DNA of 64,000 bases from Celoporthe dispersa (GCA_016584495.1 WAID01000001.1:1550001-1614000), one strand, 5' to 3'. Shown: positions 44,608 to 57,686, counted from the first letter of the stretch. Made by a program: numbers and translations. The notes: generated by a model not told the origin, from the letters alone.

Positions 44608-46256
44608 ATGGACGGCCCTCAGGACATCAACCCGGAGCTCGACTCATTTCGTGAGCAATGGCGCGCCGAAGTCCGAGCAAGAAAAACAGTGGTCTCTGCT
44701 TCCCAGCAGCAACAGCAGCAGCAGGAGATCTCTGTACCCATCCTTTCCGACAGCTCCAAGGACACGGCCACACGACCGCCCCGTTCAACCCATCCGAGCT
44801 CCGGGAAGCCGAAGGTCTTCGATACAGATGAGGATTATGGACAGGCCAGGACATTTGACGAGCCCGAATCTCCTATACAGGCAAAGAAGCAGGATGACAA
44901 GGAGAAGGGAGAGCTGGTCACGGCACTAGATCACTATGAGCGCGCGGTTGAAAAGGAAACGCAAGGCTCTCTGGGGGACAGTCTGACGTTGTACCGAAAG
45001 GCCTTTAGGGTGCGTCTTCTGTTGTTGAGTCAAGCCTGTCGCTGTTTGTATCTGACACATCATTGATCTAGATGGATCACAAAGTCGACCAGAAGTACAA
45101 GAACAAGCACTTCGCAGCAGCCTGGGCCAAGCCAGCGCAGCCGGTCAAGCCAGTGACCACTGCTCACGAGCCGCCGACCACAGAACCGGCAGGGAACAGA
45201 ACCATGACGACCGAAGAGCTGATCACCAGCTTCTCCAAACTCAAGATCGAGCCCGCGGCGCCCCCAATAAAAGGCATGCCCCAGCCTCCATGTCCCATCG
45301 CCTCGCTGCCCGAAGAGATCCTCGTCCACATCCTACGAGACGTGGCCACAGCCGATGTAGGTGATTACGTCCGGCTGTCTCGCGTGTGCAAGTGCTTCGC
45401 CTGGCTCGTCGGCACAGAAGACAGCGTCTGGCGGCAGATCTGCCTCGACTCCAAATTCGGCTTCACGTGCATGCACTACGACTTCCAGGTGCTCCCCAAC
45501 TGGCGGCCGCTCCCAGAGTCCGCCCAGCGGGAACGCGCCCTCCTCAGCGGTCTCCCTGCTGCCGACCTCGACCCGAACGAGCTCGCGCAGAGGCAAGAGG
45601 AAGAGGCATACGCGACGACGATTGCCCTCTTCAACACAACATATCAGTCTTCCTGGCAGAAAATGTTCCGGCGCAGGCCGCGCATCAGGTTCAACGGATG
45701 CTACATAAGCACCGTGAACTACATCCGGCCCGGCCAACAAGTCAACTCAATCACCTGGAACAGCCCTGTGCATATAGTGACCTACTACCGCTACCTGCGC
45801 CTGTTTAGAGACGGGACGGCTATCTCGCTCTGCACGGTCGACGAACCCTCAGCAGTGGTGCACCACATGACAAAGGAAAACATGACCCTGCACAAAGGGG
45901 GCGCGATGGCGCACCTCCCGTCCAGCGTGATGCACCTCGCGCTGCCTGCGAGGTGGAAGCTGAGCTCCGCTGCTGACTATGAGGGAAAGCCGGGCGATGG
46001 AGAGAAGGAGGCCAGCCTCGCGGACTCCGAGGGTGACCTGTTCGTGGAGTCTGACGGCGGCGGGAACTACCTGTACCGCATGGAGCTGAGCCTTCGGTCG
46101 GCTGGCAAGGGAGCTCGGAACAACAAGCTCCTATGGAGGGGCTTCTACAGCTTCAACAAGACGAGCGACGTATGGGACGAGTTCACCCTTCGGAACGACA
46201 ATAACAAGCCGTGGTTCTTTAGTCGGGTCAGGACATACGGCTTCGGAGAGAGCTGA
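44608..46256 (+). CDS. HRT3: F-box protein of the FBXO9/Hrt3/Pof7 family
   Basis: Substrate adaptor of SCF (Skp1-Cul1-F-box) ubiquitin ligases. Exons: 44608-45009 and 45072-46256, with an intron of 62 bp (GTGCGT donor, CTGAC branch, CTAG acceptor); 528 residues. The N-terminus is Ser/Gln-rich with a short poly-Gln. Next comes a TPR/MIT-like helical pair (ALDHYERAVEKETQGSLGDS, LYRKAFRMDHKVDQKY). The F-box is at about 211-257 (SLPEEILVHILRD, YVRLSRVCKCFAWLV, SVWRQIC). The family-specific C-terminal beta domain includes RRRPRIRFNGCYISTVNYIR, TYYRYLRLFRDGTAISL and LLWRGFYSFNK. Domain order and length match FBXO9/Pof7. The substrate cannot be inferred. Frame intact. Confidence 0.92.
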
Positions 46257-49200
46257 TAGGGCGCTGCCGGGCGGCGCAGGCGGCCGCCAGATAAAACATA
46301 AGTAGACAGGGTGTGGCTCTGCCGAATGACACCATTGACGCTCGTCGCTGCGGAGCGTCACTTATGCTCGGTGTCGACAAGTACATCTTGGATCTTCATC
46401 ACAGTGCTGGTGACCGGCCATAAGTAATGCATCTCCAGTGACCATGCCGCCCCTGAAATGTTGCCGTCGAGGACGGGGTCCGGCCGTGGACCCTGCCTGC
46501 GGGGATATCTGCACCGAGGTGTCTGCTTTTGGTCAAGATGATCCATTTCTTCAGTCCATCTGACATCTTGGTTCGGCAGACTCCGAAGACAGCATCTGAA
46601 AAGTCCAGTTCAGACATTTGGTCCGACTTCTGACTTCTCACTTTGGCGATGAGCCCGTGCGGTATGGAGAGATGGGGCTGTATAGGAACCGTACCAAGAT
46701 CGGGTGGTGTGGGCCAGTGGAGAGTGGACGTCGGTGTTCTGCACGCCATCTCGAGCCCGCGGTTTCACCCCGTCGCGGTCGAGCCCAGATACTAGTGAGC
46801 CACGGGGTCGTATTTCATCTTAAAATTTTTTTCCCTTCATTCTTTTGTTGTCGTTACGGCTAGAGAGGGCCATGGCCGCTGCTGCCCGTAGGTGGGATAA
46901 GTGAGCGAGACTCGTCTGATCTGGACCAGACAGGACGCCCTCAGAACAGTTCCTTCTCGTTTGTTCGCTTCCCTGGTGCCGAGGATGCTTACGAGGTGAG
47001 ACTTTACCGGATGTTTGTAACGTAGAGAGAGGTCAGACGCACTGCAGGCATGCCATATCCCACGAGTCCCCGATGTTAGCAATTGGCCTGAGAGGGAGAC
47101 GGGGGAAAGGGGGCGCGGCGCTGTCGGTTGTGCTGTCTGTACTGGCGTAAAGTATATTCCCCAATGACTGTGGGTACGCCCGCGAGGATGGTGGTATCCG
47201 TGCCTAGACATCTTGCCAATAGTCGCCGATCCCAATCGGGTCGTGTCGTGTCCCAGAGAGCTGGGCGAGGCGAGTACAGGGCGGCTTAAACCTGCAGCCG
47301 GACTATCGAGCGACCTGTGTCTCTGTGTAGCTCCCTCTCCCTCCCTCTCTGAGGTGAGGTCGGTCTCCAGGTTGGCCCCCAAACATATCCTCAAGTACCG
47401 AGGCGGCAAACCTGCAGGCGGTCTGGCTGATCCGCTGTGTGAATGGATCGGCCCCCCGAGGCGCGTGGCACACAAGGGGGGGAAGGGAACGGCAGATGCA
47501 GGTACAGAGGCGAAACCTGCATGGCGAGATGCAGGTCGTCAGCAAGCCACCCACCCGAGGTCTGGGATGGGTCTGGTGCTTCTGGGCGGGTGGCACACGG
47601 GCCCTGACAAGGTTGGAGTTTGGAGGGAGCCCGTCCGACACAGTTCGTTATTGGCAATGCAGGGGGGGGGCCTCTAATTAGTCTGGTGCTTTTTAGCAGG
47701 ACCCTCCTTCTCGGGATGGGATGTGATACGGGGGCGTTCAGCCTCTTCTTATCTTGACGAGAGCCCTAGTTGTGGCATGGCAAGGCAAGGGAGACACGGG
47801 GAGCATCTAGTGGTCGCCGGTTCATGTCTGGCGATGCACTGCCAGCGCATAGAGCGAGGTGGTGGCCAATGGCCGCAGCCTCTCGCTTGGACGTCTCCCG
47901 AGCAGTCGGACTGTGAATGATGCGCTGGCAGGGCAGCAACCACCCAAAGCATATTCGAGCCAGGGAGTGCTCGCCTGCAGCACCCCCCTCGTGCCTTCCT
48001 CGTGCAAGGGTCGAGACACTCGAGAAGAGGAAAGGTTGGGTGTCATCCCGGCACACACCATGTGGGGCCAAGACGGTTGGACGCGATCCTTGACGATTTC
48101 CTGATGTACATTCTGTTACTGTGATTTGATGTGATGTGATTTCATGCTCGAACCTCGCAGGACCGCCGGGCTGCCGCCGAGCTCAGGTGATTGTTGATTG
48201 ACAAGGCAGGCGGGGGTGGCGGACGAGAAGCTGAGCGGTCAGGTCAGTCTGTCGTTCCCGAGGCGACTGGCCGAAGGGCGTACGAGGGCAACCTGGAACA
48301 GCGCGATCCTGTCGCTCTTCTTAGGTCGTGCTGCAGCCTCCCGAGAAGCAGTTCAGCCCTCTCTGCTGCTGCTACCATCAATGTAATAGTACGTAATGTA
48401 CTACTGGGCCAGCACTTCTGTCCAACCTGGTGCGGAGAATTTTCTCATGTCATCATCAATCCACCACGGCGGGACGGCGTGGTAGTCCCTGGGACCAAAG
48501 AAAAACGGGTGGGCCGTGCTGTGGTTCCTGGCGCGCCTGGCCCTGGGTAGTAATCGTATGTATGTATCCTGCCTCGTTGAAAATTGAGGCCTGGCGCCCG
48601 TGGACTGCAGCCGCTAGGACGTGAGGGTGTCCATAGCTCCTCCTCCCCCCAACCATGTAGTTCCAGGCCTGGCCGCGCATGATGAGACTGTGTCCGGGAG
48701 CTCCAGAGCACCGCTGCCTAAGGCTTATGCTGATGGCCGATCATGGTTGATGGTGGGGCTGTGACGGGCATTGACAGCGATGTTGTGCAGTCTGCAGAGA
48801 GAGACAAGGCGGAACAGGCGTTGTTGATGTTTTAGATTGAGAGGGAGCATGATCGATCGGTCCACCTCTCCTCTTACAGCCCACCACCACCACAGCCATC
48901 TGCCGTGCCTGGATCCGTGACTGTTCCCGTTAGAACCCTACAGCCTCGCCAGACAATATCGTCCACCGTCCACGTTGAGCTGCGGGCCAGCAGTGGTGAT
49001 CGCCTGGCGGGGACTGGTACCTCGGACACGGCCGGAGGGGCGAGGAGGAGAGAGATTAGGAGGAGAGGGAAGGTTGAAGCTGCAGCTGTCCAGTAGTTGG
49101 GGACCCTTGTCTGATTTCCCTTCCTCATACCGCTGGCTTATTCTGGGGGCTCCCCTCAACACCTTTAATTTCTTTTGAGGCACGAGGCAATACACTGCAC

Positions 49201-50421
49201 GACCAACACGGCGACCACCGCGGGACAGGGTCCTACGCCACCTGGAACGGCCTGCTTGTCCGACCTGGACCAAAGCACCCTCCTCCTGCTGCTGAATGGG
49301 CACGAGAACGAGGCCATTCGCTCACGCCAGGGCGGCTCGTGGTGACCCCGTCGACCTTGGTGAGCTGCATGTACCCCCCTTCTGCGTCATCTGTTGTGCT
49401 GCGCTGTACGGTATAGAGAGAGAGCTTCCTTGTCCAGTGTACCCTCTTCCCTTTCCCTCCCCGGGGGCCACCTCCGGATTTAGCCCTCCAGAGGATGATC
49501 GAATTCTAATCTGTGCATTCGGCAACGGAGAAGTATTCCCGAGTAGGCGGATTGGTGGCATCAAGTTGGTAGTAGTCTCAACGATTGACGGATTGGTGAC
49601 AGGGCACGTCCAATTAATTTCATCTGCGACCTATCAATTGTTACCTGTACAATCTTGCACCCGCGCAGAAGGTGCAGCAGGTTCCATCTGCAATCACTTT
49701 CTCCTTTCCCCTTCCAGTCTGTCTACCCCTGAGAGCTGCTTCCCCTCTACCACACACACACACAGAGAGAGAGACAGAACCACTCTTTTTTCTTTCTCCC
49801 CCTCTGCTTCTCATTTGGTCCTCTCCAGTCTATCACCACCCGCTTCTTTTTCTCGACTCTCTCTCTCTCCCTCTCCCTCTCTCTCGTGTTATCGTCCCCC
49901 AGTCGATCCTTTCGTTATCTCTTCGATACCCTTAATTTTTTCTTCTTCTTTTTCTTCTTTTTTATTTTTATTTCGACCCCTCCCCCTCTCCTGCCATCAG
50001 GGGTAATTTCTGTCAGAGTAGTGCACCCATTTGGCCATTCCAATACATTTCGATAAAATCACCCCTGAAGGCGACCGCTTTCCCATATCACGACTCGACT
50101 TGCGACATTGCGCCGCTACTCGGCGACCGCTTAGGATTCCGACCGAGTTGCCTACCCTACCGCCGATCCGACGAAATTACCTCCTGGTTCCTAACTCTTA
50201 TTGCTCGCCGCTCCAAGTGGCCAGCCTGGTAACTCCTCGTCGTCTTCGACTCCCTCCCCTCGCCCCCCCCCCCCAAAAGATTACACAACCCTTTTTCCCA
50301 CGGACCGACCCAGACGCGCCAACCGCGTTCTGCCGCGCCCAGTGGATTTCCGCCTTGAGTCTCGAATGTCTCAAGTACCCTGAGCAGCCTAAACCGATAT
50401 CGATCCATTGATACAAGGACG
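46257..50421. other. Gene-free interval of about 4.2 kb with the MSB1 leader
   Basis: From 46257 to about 49600 I find no credible coding frame; the frames of 100-210 codons (46837-47475, 47213-47677) overlap each other on both strands and lack motifs. From about 49700 to 50280 the + strand is pyrimidine-rich with CT and T runs, characteristic of a promoter and 5' leader for MSB1. The open frame 50031-50411 directly before the MSB1 start looks like leader. Confidence 0.5.
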
Positions 50422-53400
50422 ATGGGGATCTTCTCGCGGTCCAAAAAGGACGGCAAGTCCAAGAAGAAGGGCGGCAACCCTGACCTCGACCAGCAGCCAG
50501 CCAAACCACAATGGACAGATGCCTGGGCTCGGTCCTGGGTCGAGCCCGAGGAGGTACACGAGCTCGTCAAGCGGTGCACCGAGGAGATCAAGACTAGAGG
50601 TATGTCGTTGATCAATCTTGCGTCCGGATCTCTCACGCCCGCGTCTGCAGGTTCCCTTTGTCTTAGGCCATCTTCGCCCTAGGCGCCTGCACTAGCTATA
50701 CAGCCTCTCACCCTTTCTTCTGTCGCGTCCTACACGGACTGACCTGGCTGATGCTGACCGATGAATTGATTGATGCGCAGCTCTCGACCACCCCTTCCTG
50801 CTCCTGCCTTTCCGGCCGACTTCAGATCCCAGCGCTGTCCGCACATTCATACGCCATTTCTTTGACAATCATGCGATACGCGGCGAGACACTGGTGCAGG
50901 AGCTTCGGATGACCGAGCCGATGGTACGTTTCACGGGCAGATGCACACACGTCTGGATGCTGAATTGGAGAACAACAGGTCATCACGGGTGTCATAAAAT
51001 GGTGCTGGAGCAGACTGCAAGGCGGTGTGGTAGGCTGGGATGCCTACGAGCTGTTCAAAGTGGGAGAGCAAGGTATGCATGGTGTTCTGTTCCGCAGACA
51101 CTGGAACAGGGGGCATGGGAGGCTGACCGGCACTCTGCAGACTCCAACATGGCTCGCGACTCCTTCAAGACCTTCATCCCGCTGAGTGTCGAGAATGGCG
51201 CTCGCTCGAGTATCATCTTCAACTTCTTCGACCTCCTATCGGCCATCGCAGCACACGGCAGAGCGAACGGCTTCGGCGGTCGCAAGCTGTCCCGCATGGC
51301 AGCCTGGTGGGCATTCGAGCACCGGGACACAGCCAATGGTTTTGATGGCGGGTACAAGGAGTGGTTGAAGTGAGTTGGATCATGCCTGTCCACACAGGAA
51401 TCAGGAGGAGACTGACAATCCACAGAGCTGCCGACGCTACGAGTCACCTCTTCTTCGCGTACCTTCGCACGCTCGGTCCTGCGCAACAGGGTCCTGGTAC
51501 CATCTCGATGCTACCGAGGTCTCTACAGTCGCTGCTACAGGACACCGAATACCCGCCAAAGCGCCCGATCCTGATGCAGGCATCCACCTTCAAAGTGGTG
51601 ATGATTGTCGAGTCCGTCTCCCCGACACCGTTCGCTCTTCTCCGCCGAGGTAACCACTTCCAATACCGGGAGGACTCGTTACAGCGCTTCTCCGAATATG
51701 AAGATCCCGTGGGAGCTCTGACGGAGGAGTGTCGCCGAGTGTTGAGAGCTATTGCTGCTGCCAACCAGACCCAGGCCGTGTCCAGCACAAAGCACTCTAC
51801 AAGCCTGCGAGATGCTTCCTGGTCACGGTTCGAGGATATTGGTTTCCAGAGCGCCTTGGACGACGACGACGATGACGATATGTTGTCAGCACCCGCGCCA
51901 CAGCCCATTACAGGATTAAGGACGACCCCAGCTTCCGGTGTTAACAGAGGCGGGAGACCGACAACGCCCTCCTGGGCTGACTTCCTGTCGTCTGGATTTG
52001 TTGACGACCGCGCCACCAGTCCTACGAGCCTCTTGCCCCCGGACAAGGTGCTTCCCCCGATCGACACGACCGTGCGACAACAGTCTGCCCAGTCTCACAG
52101 GCCGCGGCTGGAGTCGGGGTCCGTCGTCGAGCAAGGCGAACTTGCGAGCATTAACAGGATCGACCTTGACGAGGCCTTTTGGTGGGTGTGGATGATCAGT
52201 CTAGCCCCGGAAGAGACTTCCGAGAGAAAGTCAGCCTTTGGCCGTTGTGCAGTCATCGAGACGCTTATTAGGAATGGAAGATGGCTTGTCTTTGAGGAGG
52301 TCGTCAAAGGTGCGGCAACTGAACCCGTGGAGGGCGCGTACGTTGCGCAGAAGAAGAGCTTCTTCAGCTGGAGGCGGAAGGACAAGGACAGCCTCTCTCG
52401 ACGCAAGTCCACTGCCGGGAAAAACGTCTTGGAAAACGGCCGTCTGAAGAGCAGCGCAACGACCGGCGCCATCAGTAAGACCAGTCTTGGTCCTGACCAG
52501 CAGGCCAAGATCCAAGCCGCCGCGCAGCAGCTCCAGGCAAAGCAGGAGCGAGAGAGACGGCTAGCTCAGGGCATGCCGATCCGTCGAGGTCGTACCGATG
52601 CTGAGCTGGTGGCCGAGAAGACACAGAGTGTGATGACGCTGCAGCCGATGATCATGAAGGAAGCCTCGCCGGCGATGAAGTGGGCAAACAAATATGATAA
52701 GGACACTATCCGCGAAGCCTATCTGGCAAACTCGATGGCGGGGCGCGGTCTTGGACAGTCAACCATGCAGTCGAACGGACTCCTGGGGAGCACCGTGGCT
52801 GAAGAGCCATCGCTATCACCGGTGCCTCAGTCGCCTTCAGTGCGGTCACCCCGCGAGGAGCTGCGCGAGGAGCCACTGAGCTCTGCTCCGGCAGTTTCGG
52901 AGACGGGCCGCGACTCTCCGCTCCCCCCGCTGCCTCCGCAAGAAGAGGCGCAGAATACCAGCTTTGATATGGTACGCGACAACATGGTGTCGCCCGAACC
53001 TGCTGAGCAAGGCAGCCCGAAACAGCACAAGAAGCTCCACAAAGACGAGAAGAAGGGTGGAGGCGGGTTCCGAAGGCTGTTTGGGAGGCAGCGGCGGGCT
53101 TCGAAGGTACCAGAGAATGCACCCGCCGAGATGACTGCCGCTCTTGCTGCGACGGAACGCGACGTATCAACACCAGCACCCGAGTCACCCGTCAGGGCCG
53201 ACACGCCTCAGCAAGAGACGCCTGGACAGCGGACTCCCCAACAGCAGCAACCTGTCGAGACCGCCCCTATCACCCCGGTGTCCCCTCAGCAGCAAGCGGA
53301 GACACAGTACGCCGAGCCAGTGTACGAGCCCTCTGCTGCGTCACCTGGCGACTCTCGCGTCAATACTGCCGATGCTGAGGAGGCGACTAACGAGTTCTCT

Positions 53401-53941
53401 CGGTTCGACCAGGGGCCCCTCGAAGACCAGCCTGCCTTTGTCCCGGACAGCGATGAGGAAGATGATGCCACCCCGCCGCCCATCCAGCGCCACAGGTCTC
53501 CCAACCCTCCCGAGACCGAGGAGCAGCCTGCGCCTGAGCCTGCGGCCGAGCCCGAGCCCGTGCGTCAGACCAGGACGAAGCCCAGGCCCAGACCCATCAA
53601 CGAGTCCAAGGAGCCCCAGACAGCGCCTGCCATCGAGCGCTGGGCGCAGATCCGCAAGAATGCAGCCGAGCGTGCCGCCGCATCCCAACAGTCCTCCCAG
53701 CGAGGACAAAAGGAGGTGCAGGGCCGTCCGTCGGCCCCTAGCACACCATCAGACACCCCGGGAACCAGTGGCGAGGAGAGTAAGTCATCATCATCTCTTG
53801 GTACCGTCAATGCGGATCCGTACTGATATAGCGACAGGCATTGAATCTCGCGTCGCACGTATCAAGGCTCGCGTCGCTGAGCTGACGAACAACATGGATG
53901 GTTCCCAAACGCCTGGTTCCCGCCCTCCCGTCCCTCGCTAG
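50422..53941 (+). CDS. MSB1: Msb1/Mug8-type cell-polarity protein
   Basis: Peripheral regulator of Cdc42/Rho-dependent polarised growth (yeast Msb1, fission yeast Mug8 family). Exons: 50422-50599, 50781-50923, 50979-51072, 51141-51369, 51426-53779 and 53838-53941, with introns of 181, 55, 68, 56 and 58 bp; all phases agree; 1033 residues. The N-terminal domain (about 1-400) has a RhoGAP-like layout: HPFLLLPFRPTSDPSAVRTF, GVIKWCWSRLQGGVVGWDAY, FKTFIPLSVENGARSSIIFN, MAAWWAFEHRDTANGF and SHLFFAYLRTLGPAQ. It lacks an obvious catalytic arginine finger in the usual context. The C-terminal 500 residues are Pro/Ser/Gln/Glu-rich and probably disordered, with a basic patch (KKGGGGFRRLFGRQRR). If the last intron is retained the protein ends at 53826 (NADPY) instead of continuing to a short helical and Pro-rich tail. 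Confidence 0.87.
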
Positions 53942-54934
53942 GAATCGAGGACCGATCCTGCGTGGTGATGATCGCACACGACCGGAACCACCACACTACG
54001 CGGACATCGTTCGCATACAGGCGTCTCGACCTGGGTACACGGACCTCCGTACCGTTTAGCCTTGGGATGGACGGACATTCTTACGCAATTTCTCTTGTCC
54101 ATGTCCCTTTCTCTCTCTCTCTCTCTCTCTTTTTTTTTCTTTTCTTCCCAAATCCAAAATGATACCACTAGAGAGCTTCACGTTTGTTTCTTTGATTCTT
54201 GCGGGCTCCCGACTTCTTGCGGGACGGCACTTCAATAATACCCCTTGACAAATGTTGCGAGGCATTGGGATTTCTCATTTCTTCTTCCTGTTGAGCTAGA
54301 ATAATACGGCAGATCAGCTTCTCGCAGATACTCAAGTTTGCACACTACCCTATCCTTAACATGGGTGCGATGCGGAGCGGTCAGGTCAGGTCAGCGGGTG
54401 TGAGAGCTGAATTATCCCCGTTCTTCTTTCCGGTTGCAGAATGCTTGGTTGAAATGTATCCAGCGGACACGAGGAAGCTTCTTTTCCACTTTCTTTTTTT
54501 TCTTCTTCGTCCCCTTTCCTTGCACGATGGATCCTAAAGAGATCGGCTGTACGTACAATCTCGGCACCATTCCCTTTTGATCAGATCAGAGCAGGTCCTT
54601 TGAGAGAGACCTGTGTAGTTAGTGAGCTTGGAAATATTGAAGAAAAAAAATTTACTCTGGTGATTCTTCTGGCTCCGGTCTATGCGACAGAGGGCGTGAG
54701 AGGGTTTCACGCAAGGTTGTGTGCATCGTGTGATCAGATTTCTTTGAGAACGGAAGCAGCACGAAGGGCACCACCTTTGTTTAAAAAATGTGGAATGATC
54801 TGTCTTGATCTGTAATCTGTTTCCAGGGTATCCGCAGGTAGTTATAAAGAGGAAAAAGAGACCATCGCTATGCTGACTACTCAACTCGACTTTTTTTCTT
54901 TCTTTCTAAAAAAAAAAACAAAATCCACACACGA
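53942..54934. other. Convergent 3' flanks
   Basis: Gene-free DNA between MSB1 (+) and RMD1 (-), with a CT run at 54110-54130 followed by T8 and T-rich DNA near 54490-54510. No coding frame. Confidence 0.6.
54110..54138. repeat. (CT)10-T8 tract
   Basis: CT run followed by T8 in the probable MSB1 3' UTR. Confidence 0.9.
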
Positions 54935-57080
54935 CTACACGCCCGCAAACGTCCTCGGCACAATGTCCCCACCACACACGGCAGTCTTGTCGCTCTCGCC
55001 CAGGCCGGCAGCCCACTGCCGCAGCTCGTCCACGGTGATGTTGGCCCGCGCGAGCTTCCACCCGACGCTCCCGCGCTGGTACACCTCCACCACGCCGCCG
55101 ACACCACTCTCTGCCGCGCTGGCGTTCACGGCCGGGGCCCTGCTGTTGTTGTTGTTGTTGCTGTTGTTGCTCTTCTGCAGGATGGTGAAGCGCAGGGCGA
55201 CCTCGGTGACGGTGACGGAGATGGAGATGACGATGAGGACGATGATGATCCAGGTGATGACGGACATCTTGGCGTCGGCGACGGTGTCGGAGAGGATCTC
55301 GGCGAGGTCGAGAAAGACGCGGCAGCGCTCGTTGAGGACCTTGATGCGCGGGTCGATCTCGAGGTAGTCGCGGATGGCCATGTAGAGAGGGTGGAGGGTG
55401 GGCTCGGACTCCCAGAAGAAGTTGGGGACGGGCAGGATGTTTGATGCTGTGCGGGGTTGGGTTTTTTTTGCCCAGGTCAGATCTGAGCTGCACGTGCGGT
55501 GATCCCGGCGCAGCAAGAGCGAGCCGGCCCAGAGAGAAGAAGAGTTAAAGAGAAAAAAAAAACTTACAGAGGTTGATGTCCACCCTGCTCTTGAAAAGCC
55601 GACCTAGGATCTTGACGATCTCATCCCGCCCCATGTTGAGGTCTCCGGTCGTGGCCATGGTCTTGGGCACCGGCAGCGCCTCCTGCATGGTGTCGGACAT
55701 CCTCTCCTCGAAGGAGCAGAGCTTCGTGCTCTGGGCGACGGCGTGGCTGATGCCGAGCTTCACCATGTGGTCGGACCGGGGCAGCAGGGTGATCATGTCG
55801 TTGAAGATGCGCGGGTGCTTGATGTCGGCGCTGTACTCGAAGTGGAACTCCTCGGTCTCGTAGTCGTTGGGCTCAAAGGGGCGGACGACGAGGGACCCTC
55901 CCGCTCGCTCTCGGCGAAGGTCAGGTCGCCCAGGATGTCCTTCTCCTGCCGCTCGGTGAAGTTCCAAAAGACGACCACGCCGTACGAGAAGACAAACATC
56001 TCGGCGAAGCTCTTGGCGTCGGGGGCGAGGCGGTTGATGGGGCTGAGGGTTGGGTGGTCGTCCGGGTGGCTGTCTATGGTCCGGCCACGGTCCTCCGGGC
56101 TGCCGCCGCCGCTGCTGCTGGGGATAGGGTGCAGGGTGGAGGGGCTGTCCGGGGCGAGCGGGCTGCCGGCGTAGTCCTCCATGTAGCCGTAATGGTGGTC
56201 TCTCCTCTCGCTCCTCTCGATCTCCAGGTCCAGCACCGTCTTGCCCGTCCCAGGCGTCTTGAGGATCGGCCTGCTCCGCACCCGATACCCGTCGATGCCA
56301 GACATGAGCGGGAGGTGGTAGACCACGTACAGGCAGTCGTCGTACAGCTTTGTCTTTGCCTCGTGTTTCGTCCGCAGGAACTCCGCCGTGGCCTTCATCT
56401 TGAAGGACTGGGCCGTGCAGTAGGCCGTCAACCTCGAGACCTTCTCGGCACGCTGCCGCTTGGGCAGCCGTTCCGCATAGCTCTTTCCGCGGATACCACC
56501 GCGCTTCTTCAGCACGTCCAGCTCCACGTCCCTCAGCGGCCTGTCCTCCTCCTGCTCCATGGCCCTCCTCCTCGCCCTCTCGTCCTCTCCTTCCAGCAGG
56601 GCGGTGTCCTCCCTCGACATCGTCGTCGTCGTCTGGGGCGTCAGGGATGAGCACCAGCTTCTCGCTGACCTTGGTCGTGCGCTGTGGCAGGTTCTGCGGC
56701 GCGATCCGCCTGCCCGTCACGTCTACCACACCAGACATACTGGCGCCCGTGCCAGGATCTGTCCTCCTCGCGGCGGCTCTTGCTGCGGCTCGTGTTGCGG
56801 CGATCGACCCCGGCTGCGGCTGGCGCGCGGACTGCCTCTGCTGCTGCTGTTGCTGCTGCTGCTGTAGGTGTTGCTGGAGGAGCTGCTGCTGCTGCTGCTG
56901 CTGCTGCTGGAGGAGCTGGTGGGCGGGCGGGACGCGAGGCTGGCCGGAGGGGATCTCGGTGGCGTGGCGGAGGACCCTGTCGACGGAGACCTGGTGCATG
57001 GGCGAGAAGGTTCGCGGGGGGACGGCGGCACCTGTGTCTTGACGCTGGGCCATGGCGGGTCGTCTATTTGAGGAGGACAT
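54935..57080 (-). CDS. RMD1: RMD1/Sif2-type DUF155 membrane protein
   Basis: Member of the RMD1/RMND1 (DUF155) family; the yeast members are needed for meiotic nuclear division and are membrane-associated. Exons: 57080-55568 and 55446-54935, with an intron of 121 bp; about 674 residues after correction. The N-terminal 150 residues hold two poly-Gln blocks and a basic Ala/Arg segment. The DUF155 domain follows (RLTAYCTAQSFKMKATAEFL, DDCLYVVYHLPLMSG, FVFSYGVVVFWNFTERQE, SLVVRPFEPNDYETEEFHFEY). It continues with MITLLPRSDHMVKLGISHAV and NILPVPNFFWESEPTLHPLY. One C-terminal transmembrane helix is clear (SVITWIIIVLIVISISVTV). Two single-base frame changes compensate each other: one extra base near 56611-56613 (around DDDDDVE / EDTALLEGED) and one missing base near 55896-55902 (around AESERE / GSLVVRP). 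The family call is based on motif pattern; which paralogue it is remains open. Confidence 0.85.
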
Positions 57081-57674
57081 TGTTGAAAGGGGGGGGGGGG
57101 GCGATTTACGGGGCGGTAGAGAGTATGGCCAGACGTAATAGTGGATATTGAGTCAGGGGGTGGGCTGCTTTGTTAATGTCGACCCGTCATGCGAGATTCG
57201 AAAGGACCAGGAATCGCAGCAGCAGTGCTAGTTTCGTGGGTGGGAAAGGCGTGGTGCCTTGTGTGTGCTGGACGAACTCGTCACCGCTGCCGTGCTGCCT
57301 GCTGAAGCCTTGGGCACCGTGGTGTTCGGTGGTGTCTCGGGCGGTGATCGTCGACGTCGTCGTCGTCGTCGTCGTCGTCAATGGATTGGGCGTGTCCTGT
57401 ACTTGGTCAACGCAAGAGAGGTCTCAAAGTCCAAGGCGGGAGGTGCCTCAAGGTCGACGAGAGAACATGATGGTAAGCTCGAGCAGCTGGCAACCGGGGG
57501 CCTCTCGAGGTCGTGAATATCGTTTCTGGAGGAGGTTGTGCTGATGCCGCCGCATGTGCCATGTCATCCATCCCATTGGTACCAAAAAAAGGAAGGCCGC
57601 GGCCCGGTGGAGCTCTCCTTCTCTCGCAGGGCTGAGCACAGACGTCATGTCCCCGCCCTGCTCATACACTATGC

Positions 57675-57686
57675 AACCCTAACCCT
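57675..57686. promoter_or_regulatory. Telobox-like motif upstream of RMD1
   Basis: AACCCTAACCCT, two telomere-type units, about 595 bp upstream of the RMD1 start codon. Role is inference. Confidence 0.35.

Noticed and set aside
46837..47677. ORFs of 212 and 154 codons between the F-box gene and MSB1
   Set aside because: Overlap each other on opposite strands and show no conserved-looking motifs.
54870..55493. Plus ORF 54870-55367 and a second minus frame 54906-55493
   Set aside because: Shadows of the RMD1 last exon, which holds the transmembrane segment in a consistent spliced frame.
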